Source: Oceanobacillus luteolus (GTDB lineage: Bacteria > Bacillota > Bacilli > Bacillales > Amphibacillaceae). Taken from it: a stretch of DNA of 64,000 nucleotides. The translations under genes and the position numbers were made by a program. Positions 36,401-44,895 of the stretch are shown here, piece after piece. A model generated the notes under the pieces. It was not told where the DNA came from. It made no database searches and was given only the letters and a program-made list of their open reading frames with translations. The DNA is taken from positions 1 through 64,000 of the forward strand of contig NZ_JAMBON010000004.1 in assembly GCF_023715655.1 (NCBI RefSeq). The letters are read 5' to 3'. Positions within the stretch are counted from its first letter, which is position 1; each line of letters starts with the position of its first letter.

Positions 36401-37156
36401 TTACTCTTTATCTTGATCCGTCAGTATAAGTGGGCCATCTTTTGTAATTACGATTTGGTGTTCATATTGCGCTGAACGGCTTTTATCGATTGTACGTGCT
36501 GTCCAATTATTTGTATCCATCTGGCTCTCCCACGTACCTTCGTTGATCATGGGTTCGATTGTGATAACCATACCCTCTTTCAAGCGTAACCCTTTGTTTG
36601 GTAAACCGAAGTGAGGAACATGTGGATCCTCATGGATAGTTGGACCAATTCCGTGGCCGGTAAAATCGCGGACAACTGAGAAGCCTTCTCCTTCAGCATA
36701 CGTCTGAATTGCATGTCCAATATCACCAATACGATTTCCAACCTGAGCCTGTTCGATTCCCTTATATAATGATTTTTTTGTCACTTCCATTAAACGTAAA
36801 CCAGCTTCATCAACATTACCAACTGCATAAGTCCAAGCTGAGTCCGCAAGTCCTCCGTTTAAATTAACAACCATATCAATTGTTACAATGTCACCATCTT
36901 TTAATTGCTCATCTCTAGGAAAACCATGGCAAATCTCATCGTTAATGGAAGCACAAGTAGCATATGGATAACCATTATATCCCTTTTGCTCAGGAGTTGC
37001 TCCATGCTTTCTCATAAACTCCTCTGCAAAAGCATCTATCTCCATTGTTGTAATTCCTGGTTTTATCATTTTTGCAATTTCCTTATGGCATGCAACTAAC
37101 ACATCAGCAGCTGCTTGCATTTGTGCTATTTCACGATCACTCTTTCTTGTTATCAT
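36401..37156 (-). CDS. Type I methionine aminopeptidase (MapB/YflG-like)
   Basis: 251-aa cytoplasmic enzyme removing N-terminal methionine. Metal ligands are present: the two aspartates in IDMVVNLNGGLADSAWT, His in FTGHGIGPTIHEDP, Glu in ITIEPMIN and Glu in QYEHQIVI. Not in a ribosomal-protein cluster (no secY or infA nearby), so it is probably the second paralogue (YflG type) rather than the housekeeping map. Own terminator. Confidence 0.9.
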   Translation of the reverse strand: MITRKSDREIAQMQAAADVLVACHKEIAKMIKPGITTMEIDAFAEEFMRKHGATPEQKGYNGYPYATCASINDEICHGFPRDEQLKDGDIVTIDMVVNLNGGLADSAWTYAVGNVDEAGLRLMEVTKKSLYKGIEQAQVGNRIGDIGHAIQTYAEGEGFSVVRDFTGHGIGPTIHEDPHVPHFGLPNKGLRLKEGMVITIEPMINEGTWESQMDTNNWTARTIDKSRSAQYEHQIVITKDGPLILTDQDKE

Positions 37157-37298
37157 TAAAAAGCCTACCTTTCGTTTTTTACTATATATATTTGAAACGA
37201 TTGTTAATGATGTTGGGTACCATTCTATAGTTTATCATAAATTGGCATCTGTTTCAGTTGTAACACCACTTGGAATAATCTATGCACAAAAAAAAGAA

Positions 37299-37324
37299 AA
37301 ACCATATGAAACTTCACATGGTTT
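37299..37324 (-). terminator. Intrinsic terminator of the YjcZ-family gene
   Basis: AAACCAT-G-TGAA pairs with TTCA-T-ATGGTTT on the minus strand, followed by TTCTTTTTT. Confidence 0.75.
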
Positions 37325-37352
37325 CTCGTCTTATGAATTTTGTTTAACTTTA

Positions 37353-37478
37353 TTAATAGTATCCATATCCTCCACCATAGTTGTTTCCGTATGCTGTTCC
37401 TATGATGATTAACAAGATAAAAAGTACTACTAGGAGTGCAAAGCCTCCTCCGAATCTTCCTTCATTTCCTTTGCTCAT
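37353..37478 (-). CDS. YjcZ-family small sporulation membrane protein
   Basis: 41-aa protein: a polar Gly-rich N-terminus (MSKGNEGRFGGGF), one membrane helix (ALLVVLFILLIIIGTAYG, residues 14-31), then NNYGGGYGYY. This is the typical layout of the YjcZ/sporulation microprotein family that is often present in many copies in spore formers. GGAGGG lies 7 nt upstream of the ATG. Monocistronic with its own terminator. Confidence 0.85.
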   Translation of the reverse strand: MSKGNEGRFGGGFALLVVLFILLIIIGTAYGNNYGGGYGYY

Positions 37479-37558
37479 AGCATTCCCTCCCTATTTTCAA
37501 GACTACAATAATGTATGCAGGCTTATCGAAAATGGGAGGGCGAATGCCTGATAATTTT

Positions 37559-38332
37559 TTACCCTATATAGTTATTTACATAGTAGATTTTTCCATTTTT
37601 CACATCTTCATCTGTGATGATATCAATGAGTACACCAGCAACGATATCGGTATTCCTCAATGAATCATTCGTTTTGTAATCTTTGAACGTTTCAACCTCG
37701 GCAAATTGCTCTTTTGAAGAAGAGCGTATTTCATTTTGCATTTGGGTATCCATAATACCTGGGCTGAATGCGATAATTTTATTCTCCGTACCGAGTTGTT
37801 CTTGTTCCAATGCCACTGTTTTAGAGTACATATTCAAGCTTGCTTTCGTTGAACAATAGGCGCTCCAGCCGTAAATTGCCCTTTCAGCAGCTCCAGAACT
37901 TACATTAGCCACAATGACAGGAATCCCATGTTTTTCTTGTTGTTTTAAAAACTGACCAGTCAACACCATAGGAGCAATCGTATTGATTGTTACATGGTTG
38001 ATCAGCTCTTCGCTCTTGATATGATGTGCTTGATGAATAGGATTCACTACCCCAGCATTATTCAACAGATAAATGACTTCAATTTCTTGTTCCTCGTGGA
38101 GTGCTTTGATTTCGTCATGAATAGTGGTAATTGTTTTTTCCAACTCTGGAATATTTGATAAATCACAAGAAAAATGTTTATAAAACTGATTGTTTTCTGC
38201 TGCGAGCGTAGTTAATTGCTTATTATCTCTTCGTGAAATTCCAATGACATCTATACCGGATTCTAATAGAAGCTTTGCCAGTGATGCACCAAGCCCCCTC
38301 GAAACCCCAGTTATCACTGCAAGGTTCGCCAA
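37559..38332 (-). CDS. Short-chain dehydrogenase, YueD-type (S)-benzoin-forming benzil reductase
   Basis: 257-aa SDR: NADP-binding TGVSRGLGASL at residues 8-18, LLNNAGVV, and the catalytic Ser-Tyr-Lys in NVSSGAAE and YCSTKAS. The length and the sequence around AIYGWSAYCSTK fit YueD-type reductases, known in Bacillus to reduce benzil to (S)-benzoin; the physiological substrate is unknown. Downstream of the M20 dipeptidase by 22 nt, so probably one operon. Confidence 0.85.
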   Translation of the reverse strand: MANLAVITGVSRGLGASLAKLLLESGIDVIGISRRDNKQLTTLAAENNQFYKHFSCDLSNIPELEKTITTIHDEIKALHEEQEIEVIYLLNNAGVVNPIHQAHHIKSEELINHVTINTIAPMVLTGQFLKQQEKHGIPVIVANVSSGAAERAIYGWSAYCSTKASLNMYSKTVALEQEQLGTENKIIAFSPGIMDTQMQNEIRSSSKEQFAEVETFKDYKTNDSLRNTDIVAGVLIDIITDEDVKNGKIYYVNNYIG

Positions 38333-38354
38333 GCTACATTCCCCCTAACAATAG

Positions 38355-39731
38355 TTAAACCTGTTTAACCATATCCCAATAGTAAACAAGAGTTTCCATT
38401 CCTTTATCAAAGCTGTCTAGTGGAAAGCTTTCATTTGGTGAATGGAGACGATCTTCCGGTGTTCCAAAGCCCAGTAAAACAATTGGCATATCATAGATAG
38501 AATCAATCCATTCCACTACAGGGATTGATCCACCCATGCGGACAAAAACCGTTTCCTTGCCAAAACTTTTCGTATAGCTTTCGGCTGCTTTTTGAATAAG
38601 CGGATGATTTGGCTCTACTTTATAGGCCTTCGCTGAAAGTTTCTCTTTTTTCACTTTCACAGAAACACCACTCGGAGCATGTTTGTTGACATGGTCCTCC
38701 AGTAATTGCTGGATTTTCTCAGGGTCTTGACCTGGAACTAGACGACATGTGATTTTAGCAGTTGCTTCAGAAGGTATAATTGTTTTCGTACCTTCTCCTT
38801 GATAGCCTCCATACATTCCATTTACCTCGAACGTTGGACGGCCCATTGTATGTTCTGCTGGTGTATAGCCTTTTTCCGAAACGGTTTCTGTAATACCAGT
38901 AGATTGGACATAATCTTCACTAGGAGCCTTCTTGATTAATTTTCGTTCTGCATCCGTAATCGGCTCCACATCATCATAAAAACCATCTACTGTAATGACT
39001 TCATCATTATCTTTCATTGATGATAGTATATGACTGAGTGCCATAATTGGGTTCCGAACTGCACCACCATACATACCGGAGTGAAGGTCATGGTCCGGAC
39101 CAGTCACTGTAATCTCAATTCCCGTAAAGCCCTTCAAGCCGTATAAGATAGTCGGTTGATTTTTAGCAACCATACCTGAATCGGAAATGACGGCAAAGTC
39201 AGCTTGGAACTTTTCTTTTTGTTGAAGCAGGATATCATATAAATTTTCACTCCCAATTTCCTCTTCACCTTCTATACAAACCTTCACATTAATCGGGAGT
39301 TTTCCTTCGGTCTTCAAGTATGCTTCAAATACAGCAAGATGCATGAATACTTGTCCTTTATCATCACTTGCTCCACGGGCATAAAGCCTTCCATTACGTA
39401 CTTCCGGCTTAAATGGATCACTTTCCCACTGATCGATTGGATCGACTGGTTGTACATCATAATGACCATAAAATAGCACAGTCGGAGCATCCTCGCCTGC
39501 ACCATTGTATTCAGCATAAACTAACGGGTGACCAGCTGTTTCTTGTTTGGTAACCTTTTCAAAGGATAGTTCCTGCAAATAAGTAACAAGAAAATCCGCT
39601 GCCTTCTCAACATCTTGTTTATATGTAGAGTCCGTGCTGATACTTGGTATAGATAAAAATTCATTCAACTTCTCAAGTAATTCGTCTCTATTTTCTTTTA
39701 AATAGTCGATCGCCTTTTCGCTCAATGTCAT
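38355..39731 (-). CDS. M20-family dipeptidase/metallopeptidase
   Basis: 458-aa zinc peptidase of the M20 CNDP/dipeptidase group. Metal and catalytic residues: YGHYDVQP (His, Asp), RGASDDKGQ, CIEGEEEIGSEN (catalytic and metal Glu), AVISDSG and the terminal FGTPEDRLHSPNE. The lid/dimer domain is about 190-350. Followed closely by the SDR gene. Likely a cytoplasmic peptidase or deacylase. Confidence 0.9.
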   Translation of the reverse strand: MTLSEKAIDYLKENRDELLEKLNEFLSIPSISTDSTYKQDVEKAADFLVTYLQELSFEKVTKQETAGHPLVYAEYNGAGEDAPTVLFYGHYDVQPVDPIDQWESDPFKPEVRNGRLYARGASDDKGQVFMHLAVFEAYLKTEGKLPINVKVCIEGEEEIGSENLYDILLQQKEKFQADFAVISDSGMVAKNQPTILYGLKGFTGIEITVTGPDHDLHSGMYGGAVRNPIMALSHILSSMKDNDEVITVDGFYDDVEPITDAERKLIKKAPSEDYVQSTGITETVSEKGYTPAEHTMGRPTFEVNGMYGGYQGEGTKTIIPSEATAKITCRLVPGQDPEKIQQLLEDHVNKHAPSGVSVKVKKEKLSAKAYKVEPNHPLIQKAAESYTKSFGKETVFVRMGGSIPVVEWIDSIYDMPIVLLGFGTPEDRLHSPNESFPLDSFDKGMETLVYYWDMVKQV

Positions 39732-39777
39732 TCCTCCTTAAAAAGTGGGACGGGGCCATATGCTCCGTCCCTGTACT

Positions 39778-39825
39778 TCTTTATATCTTTATATCTTTAT
39801 TAAGTATTTCTTTATATCATTATTA
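39778..39825. repeat. Short AT-rich tandem repeats before luxS end
   Basis: The unit CTTTATAT occurs three times with a fourth diverged copy, with TCTTTATTAAG between, in the 91 nt between luxS and the M20 dipeptidase gene. No function evident. Confidence 0.5.
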
Positions 39826-40290
39826 AAATACTTCGTGCCATTCATCACGTTTTGCCAGCATATCCTTAGCGATTTCTTTAGCACCTTCTAAACTATGGTT
39901 AGCCGCCCAGCCACATTGGACTTCATTACAAGCTGGTACTTCATCTGCCTCTAAAACATCTTGTAATGTCTTCTCCATAATATCCATTACTTTTTCTTCA
40001 GTTGTTTCATTAATTATGGAAAGGTAGAAGCCTGTTTGGCATCCCATCGGACTGAGATCAAGCACATTCTTTTCATGGTTACGGATATTTTCTGCCATAA
40101 GGTGTTCAATTGAATGAAGTGCATCCATTTTCATATGCTCTTTATTCGGTTGCTTAAAACGAATATCATATTTATAAACCTTGTCGCCTTTCTCTCCCTC
40201 AGAAACACTTGCAAGGCGAATATACGGAGCTTTTACTTTCGTATGATCGAGATTAAAACTTTCGACATTCATTTTTTTTGTCACATTCAT
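39823..40290 (-). CDS. luxS: S-ribosylhomocysteine lyase LuxS
   Basis: 155-aa enzyme that splits S-ribosylhomocysteine to homocysteine and the AI-2 precursor DPD. The iron site is His59-x-x-Glu62-His63 in LHSIEHL plus Cys126 in NEVQCGWA; the catalytic Cys84 is in PMGCQTGFY. Full length. Monocistronic, upstream of the M20 dipeptidase gene. Confidence 0.97.
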   Translation of the reverse strand: MNVTKKMNVESFNLDHTKVKAPYIRLASVSEGEKGDKVYKYDIRFKQPNKEHMKMDALHSIEHLMAENIRNHEKNVLDLSPMGCQTGFYLSIINETTEEKVMDIMEKTLQDVLEADEVPACNEVQCGWAANHSLEGAKEIAKDMLAKRDEWHEVF

Positions 40291-40375
40291 CTCTCCCTTT
40301 TCAAACTCATCTTTACCCTAAATCATACACTATTTTTGTAATCTCCTCCAACCATCCAGCATGAAAAATAAAAAT

Positions 40376-40403
40376 AGCATGCTGATATTGCTATCAGCAT
40401 GCT
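40376..40403 (-). terminator. Intrinsic terminator of the YhcN/YlaJ-type gene
   Basis: A perfect 12-bp stem, AGCATGCTGATA with its complement, and a 4-nt loop, then TTTTTATTTTT on the minus strand. Confidence 0.85.
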
Positions 40404-40412
40404 TAGAAAACT

Positions 40413-41063
40413 TTATCTACCTGCGTTCTCCGGAAATATTCTTTCAATCATAATCTCAAATTGATCAAAAAATCCAGCTATTGGCCGCCCATCTTCTGCT
40501 TCATCTGCATAATTATCGAACAAACCAACGAAATCTGGGTTTGTGGATACATATACATTTTCAATATCATTATCGACAGAACGGACAACTTCGGCAATGC
40601 GTTCTTTTAATTCATTAGAAATTTCGTCATCACCAAAATGGTTATTTCCGTTATTGGTATCTCTGTTATTTGTTTGGTTTCCTTGTTCGTTACGATTCGT
40701 GTCGTCATCCAATTCGGCAGCGACATAGGCATTATTTTCTGTCGTTACAACATATGCGTTATCGATTTCATCTATTTCTTCCTCAATTCTGTCTGCAGCC
40801 TCTTCGCCTATTGAATAACGGGAATTTACGTTGTCACCGTTGCGATTTTGATTCATATGGTTGTCACGACCATATCCACGGTCGTTCGCATCTCGCCCGA
40901 TCATATAATCCTGGTCATTATTAAAAATACCATCACCTGTATTACGATTTGTCGTCGGGTCAATGTTAGGATTATTCGTACCTCTTTGTGCATCATCATT
41001 TCCTTGACAGGCCATTAAAGTAATCAAAAGTACAGCTAAAATGCTCAATAACTTAACTCTCAT
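40413..41063 (-). CDS. YhcN/YlaJ-family spore lipoprotein
   Basis: 216-aa lipoprotein: signal peptide with lipobox LMAC (Cys19), then a low-complexity Asn/Asp/Arg/Gly-rich linker (about 22-140), then a compact domain (about 145-200, IAEVVRSVDNDIENVYVSTN) typical of the YhcN/YlaJ group. Members are spore membrane or coat proteins affecting germination. GGAGGTTATTT-type ribosome site upstream. Confidence 0.85.
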   Translation of the reverse strand: MRVKLLSILAVLLITLMACQGNDDAQRGTNNPNIDPTTNRNTGDGIFNNDQDYMIGRDANDRGYGRDNHMNQNRNGDNVNSRYSIGEEAADRIEEEIDEIDNAYVVTTENNAYVAAELDDDTNRNEQGNQTNNRDTNNGNNHFGDDEISNELKERIAEVVRSVDNDIENVYVSTNPDFVGLFDNYADEAEDGRPIAGFFDQFEIMIERIFPENAGR

Positions 41064-41229
41064 CCGTAAATAACCTCCTTAACTATTTGCCTTTATTATG
41101 TTACTCACGGATGAGAATATGCTTTTTGAATGTAATCCTTTTTTTGGAATAGAGACCATATTTGTAAGCGGGAGGGAATTGATGAACTGGGAACAATACA
41201 AATAACGGTTTCTAGTTAGGAGGAGAAAA

Positions 41230-41463
41230 ATGATTCCTGATTATGACAAGGCACTTTATTATACGCTATGGGGACAATGGGATGAATTATTGATATTAAT
41301 GGTGCGAACAAATGATGATTTATTATCGAAGAGGATTGAAAAGTTCTTAAATGCCTACCATTACTCTTTGGATGAGGATAAAATTATGAAGTCACATGAT
41401 CAACTGCTTTATTATATAGATCATGCGATGCAGCAAGACAACATAACCACAATGGAAGTATAA
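41230..41463 (+). CDS. yhdB: YhdB-like protein
   Basis: 77-aa soluble helical protein matching the YhdB family (about 80 aa in B. subtilis): DYDKALYYTLWGQWDELLILM and YIDHAMQQDN. Strong AGGAGGAG ribosome site. Function unknown. Convergent with rsgI. Confidence 0.82.
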   Translation: MIPDYDKALYYTLWGQWDELLILMVRTNDDLLSKRIEKFLNAYHYSLDEDKIMKSHDQLLYYIDHAMQQDNITTMEV

Positions 41464-41465
41464 AT

Positions 41466-41500
41466 AATGCCTGGCACCCCTATAAGTGCCAGGCATTTAA
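41466..41500. terminator. Bidirectional terminator between yhdB and rsgI
   Basis: A perfect 12-bp stem, AATGCCTGGCAC with its complement, flanked by A/T-rich tails on both sides. Confidence 0.85.
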
Positions 41501-42255
41501 TTTATATCAACTTCTATGATCATTTCTTTAGGCTTTGTAGTTGTATCGTAAAAAGCGTGAATCATTTCCCTTTTCTCTTCATCAATCCCGATATTTTCCA
41601 GGATTTTTTCATCACCTGATTGAATGATTGATGCAAATTGCTTGTTCATGGATGTTCTATTCTCCACGGCCTGTTCTCTCACTTCACCGGGTACTCGGAA
41701 TGTCACGACTTGCCAATCCGTATTATATGATTGGAAATACTCCTTAATACTGTTCGTTATTCCGCCTTCTTGATGGTCCGCATAACTTACACCAATCAAG
41801 GCCCGTTTACCTTGCTTTATCATCTCTTCGCTTTCACAGCTACTGATAATATCATTCAACATTTCCTTTAATGTTTTTTCTGATTGATTCAGCTCTCGAG
41901 CCAATGGTTCAGCTTCTTTATTTAATGCAGTTACTTCATGAACTTCCAAATCCCGGTTGACTTTGATCTCAAAACTTGGGTTGATTTCAACATTTACATA
42001 AGCGTACGTCTCAGTGTCTTCGATTAAGTTTATGGTGGTAACTATAAAGAAAGCCAACACAGTGGCAATCACGAGGAACTTAGCTTGAATTGAAAATTTG
42101 GAGGGAAATTGGGGTCTGGAAACATACGGTTCGTATCGAACTTCTTTGCCTATAGTAGCATCATGATCAGCAACAACTGCTTTTTCAAAGGAGCCATCTG
42201 CAGTAAGCACGATGACATACTTGGACCGTACTTCCATTATGATACCCTTTTTCAC
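41497..42255 (-). CDS. rsgI: Anti-sigma factor RsgI
   Basis: 252-aa single-pass membrane protein that holds SigI inactive. The N-terminal cytoplasmic RsgI domain (about 1-55, GIIMEVRSKYVIVLTADG) precedes a transmembrane helix (about 58-80), then an extracytoplasmic domain starting AYVNVEINPSFEIKVNRDLEV, a conserved RsgI feature. No carbohydrate-binding module follows, unlike clostridial RsgI proteins. The GTG start shares one base with the sigI stop (TAGTG), indicating tight coupling. Confidence 0.9.
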   Translation of the reverse strand: MKKGIIMEVRSKYVIVLTADGSFEKAVVADHDATIGKEVRYEPYVSRPQFPSKFSIQAKFLVIATVLAFFIVTTINLIEDTETYAYVNVEINPSFEIKVNRDLEVHEVTALNKEAEPLARELNQSEKTLKEMLNDIISSCESEEMIKQGKRALIGVSYADHQEGGITNSIKEYFQSYNTDWQVVTFRVPGEVREQAVENRTSMNKQFASIIQSGDEKILENIGIDEEKREMIHAFYDTTTKPKEMIIEVDIN

Positions 42256-42992
42256 TAACCCACCTCCTTCAAATATTCCTTAAGATATGTAAAGTTCCCT
42301 TGCAAAACAATAAACATGGCTAATATATATTTTCTATTTCTTTCAATTGTTTTTTTACTGACTGATACTCGTTTTTCTAATTTTTTAATTGGTAATTTTT
42401 TCTTTGCGAGTACATATTGTTTTAATTCATCATCCTCGTTCAACATCCTTGCGATACGCACTGCGGTCTCTCGAGAATCGCGATGTTTAGGAGCGACTTC
42501 AGTAAGTTCCAGAAGAGATAAATTAAACTCTTTAAGTTTTTTGCGATATTCCAACGTTTCTTCCCGTCGATTGATTGCATCTTGCTCATCTTGATATTGT
42601 TCAATGACTGCTGAAACTTCAGCAGGATTCTCCATCGTTTCTTCGTCGTAAAACGTATCAAACGACAAGTCATTTTGCCTTTTTGAATTATAACGAATAT
42701 AATCAATGACTTTTCTGCTGACAATCAACTTAGCAAAAGAAAGAAAAGAACAACCTTTTGTTGGGCAATACAAAAATATTGCATCGTTAAACGCAGATAG
42801 TCCGATACTGAACTCATCATCCTGTCTGGGATCAATATAACGTTTGCAAACCTGGGAAATAACACTAATCATAAATGGTTGGTATGAAGTCAGCAAATAG
42901 TCATGCTTCTCTTCATCCCCCTGTTGAACTTGTAATACGAGCTCTTCGATAGGGGTTTGCTCCAGCTGGTTATACACTTTCATGTGTAACAC
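42255..42992 (-). CDS. sigI: RNA polymerase sigma factor SigI
   Basis: 245-aa group of SigI: DDEFSIGLSAFNDAIFLY and FLSFAKLIVSRKVIDYIRYN form region 2, and the C-terminal VSVSKKTIERNRKYILAMFI is the helix-turn-helix specific to SigI. Heat- and envelope-stress sigma factor in Bacillus, controlling mreBH and lytE. Followed directly by its anti-sigma factor. GGAGGTG upstream. Confidence 0.93.
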   Translation of the reverse strand: MLHMKVYNQLEQTPIEELVLQVQQGDEEKHDYLLTSYQPFMISVISQVCKRYIDPRQDDEFSIGLSAFNDAIFLYCPTKGCSFLSFAKLIVSRKVIDYIRYNSKRQNDLSFDTFYDEETMENPAEVSAVIEQYQDEQDAINRREETLEYRKKLKEFNLSLLELTEVAPKHRDSRETAVRIARMLNEDDELKQYVLAKKKLPIKKLEKRVSVSKKTIERNRKYILAMFIVLQGNFTYLKEYLKEVG

Positions 42993-43009
42993 CTCCAGCT
43001 ACTATAATT

Positions 43010-43038
43010 TTCGATTTTATATCCTTTTTTATGGGTGT
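43010..43038 (-). promoter_or_regulatory. Possible SigI-dependent autoregulatory promoter of sigI
   Basis: On the minus strand ACACCC (43033-43038) is followed after 19 nt by CGAA (43010-43013), about 18 nt before the sigI start. SigI promoters in B. subtilis are described with ACCCCC-like -35 and CGAA-like -10 elements. The -35 match is incomplete and the spacing uncertain. Confidence 0.3.
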
Positions 43039-43214
43039 ATGTATAAATTGTTTGGTACTTATCTTTATATGTCTCATCCATTCCCCATCCTTTTTCTCTG
43101 TTATCGGCAATTTTCTATTTATACTCCTCTTATCTTAACGTTTAACTATCTCACGCGGTTTACATTAAGATTAAAAGTATATTACCAATCAAATGTTCCG
43201 CTCCCGCAACAAAT

Positions 43215-43250
43215 AAAAACACAGGAACCCGGATAGGTTCCTGTGTTTTA
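43215..43250 (-). terminator. Intrinsic terminator of the PRC-barrel gene
   Basis: A perfect 14-bp stem, AAAACACAGGAACC with its complement (43216-43229/43236-43249), with T-rich tail on the minus strand. Confidence 0.85.
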
Positions 43251-43988
43251 TGAATGAAAATTCACTAATATATCTTCTTTCGTAGAGAAAGCGAGCTTAC
43301 TTTCAAAATTGATGAGCGTTTCATCAAGGTAAACATCACCTTCATACCAATCAATCGAGGTGATTTGCCGCATTGGATAAAAATAAAAATCTTTCTTCGT
43401 CAATTCTAGACTTGTTACAACGATAAACTTCACATTCCAGTCTTCATCATGGACAAAATCAACTACTTTACCAAGCTTGCCATCCTTACCATGTACCCGC
43501 GCATTCATGATTTCCTCATGGCTTCGCAGGCTACTACCATGTTGATGGAGCAATATTTCCCGCTCCTCTTCGATTTCATTAGGAATTTGCTCTCTGCGTT
43601 GGGGATCTTGCTCATCATGGAATACCCCTAATGCCCGATGCTCATTGCCCACCAATACATCATTCGGCCAATAACGCGTCCAACCGAAATAGTTCATAAG
43701 CTGATTTTCATGTTCCCTCGTCAAATCTGTATTTTCAGGAACAGCAGGACTATTTTTAATGGTGTTTTTATCATACTCCACTTCAATGGTTTCATTCTCT
43801 GGATTAATTCCTTTAAAAGCACTCGGTGGAAGAAGTACCTTGCGCTCCGGCAACCACTTTCTTGTATCCACAATAGCATAACGGATTTTCCACGCATGAT
43901 CATCCATATACAAGTCCTTCACTTTACCCATTTCTCCATCTGTCGCATCGATGTTATAAGTAAGCAACTGAGATGTAAAATAATACAT
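43248..43988 (-). CDS. Protein with two PRC-barrel domains
   Basis: 246-aa protein with two PRC-barrel modules: about 1-75 (TDGEMGKVKDLYMDDHAWKI, then RYAIVDTRKWLP) and about 155-245 (HGKDGKLGKVVDFVHDEDW, then KFIVVTSLELTKKDFYF). A linker rich in Glu/Arg lies between. Such proteins are common stress-related proteins in Bacillales with unproved function. The ATG at 43988 has TGGAGGTGG upstream. Confidence 0.83.
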   Translation of the reverse strand: MYYFTSQLLTYNIDATDGEMGKVKDLYMDDHAWKIRYAIVDTRKWLPERKVLLPPSAFKGINPENETIEVEYDKNTIKNSPAVPENTDLTREHENQLMNYFGWTRYWPNDVLVGNEHRALGVFHDEQDPQRREQIPNEIEEEREILLHQHGSSLRSHEEIMNARVHGKDGKLGKVVDFVHDEDWNVKFIVVTSLELTKKDFYFYPMRQITSIDWYEGDVYLDETLINFESKLAFSTKEDILVNFHS

Positions 43989-44062
43989 CGATTCCACCTC
44001 CATAAAGTTCCCTAGGCATGTTTGTTTTACAGATTCCATACCCCCTATGGAAAGCGGATAAA

Positions 44063-44884
44063 CTAATCGTTGTATTCGAAAAAGTAGTCAATCGGAACGA
44101 ATAGACCCACTTTTCCATGTATATCATGATTCAACGTGGCGAAAATGACACCAATCACTTTACCATCTTTATTAATAATTGGACTTCCGCTGTTTCCTCG
44201 GTAAACAGGCGCTTGAATCATTAAAACCGGCTTCTTCCAACTTGATAATTCGGTATAGCCAATAATTGTCCCTTCGTTGGCTATACCATTAAAACGAAGC
44301 GGATTACCGATAAAATTAATTTTTTCATCCTCTGTAAAATCACTTGTTTCTGCTAACGTCAAGTATGGCAAGTTTTCACCATTTGTTTCAACAATTGCCA
44401 AATCAATATCGGGATATTCTGCGACTACCTTCCCTTGATAAAGTCCTTCTTCGGGAAATGCAACCGTTACACTTTCCTCCCCTTTGATAACATGGTGATT
44501 CGTAATAATCGTTCCGTCCTCATGGATCGAGAAGCCTGTTCCTTTACTGTCACCTGTTTCAATAACTACTACCGCTTCTTTATACTCTTGTATTTCTTCT
44601 TGCTGAGATAATCGAGTCGACGTAATTAAAAAATCAATTGCTGGAATTGAAAAGGTTTGTGGAAGTAAGGCAATTACATTAAACAACATCGCAAATGCAA
44701 TCACCCAAAAAATCCACTTAGGAAACGGACGCTTCGTCGTCGCCTCTTTTCTTTCTTTCGCACGCTGAATTGCTTTTTGACGCTCTTCCTCTACTAATTC
44801 ATATAGTTCTTCTTCATCAATTTCTTCATATAAATCTTCATCAATGACATCAGTCTTTTTTTCATTCTTTTCTTTATTCTCCAT
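44063..44884 (-). CDS. Membrane-anchored trypsin-like serine protease (S1C, no PDZ)
   Basis: 273 aa: an acidic N-terminal cytoplasmic stretch with a Glu-rich helix, one transmembrane helix (about 53-75), then a trypsin-like domain with the triad His in TNHHVIKG, Asp in DIDLAIVE and Ser in RGNSGSPI. HtrA/DegP-like fold, but the chain ends after the protease domain, so there is no PDZ module. The ATG at 44884 (or GTG two codons before) starts 11 nt after the ABC exporter gene bmrD, so it is probably in the same antibiotic-responsive operon. Confidence 0.87.
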   Translation of the reverse strand: MENKEKNEKKTDVIDEDLYEEIDEEELYELVEEERQKAIQRAKERKEATTKRPFPKWIFWVIAFAMLFNVIALLPQTFSIPAIDFLITSTRLSQQEEIQEYKEAVVVIETGDSKGTGFSIHEDGTIITNHHVIKGEESVTVAFPEEGLYQGKVVAEYPDIDLAIVETNGENLPYLTLAETSDFTEDEKINFIGNPLRFNGIANEGTIIGYTELSSWKKPVLMIQAPVYRGNSGSPIINKDGKVIGVIFATLNHDIHGKVGLFVPIDYFFEYND

Positions 44885-44895
44885 ACGCACCCCGC

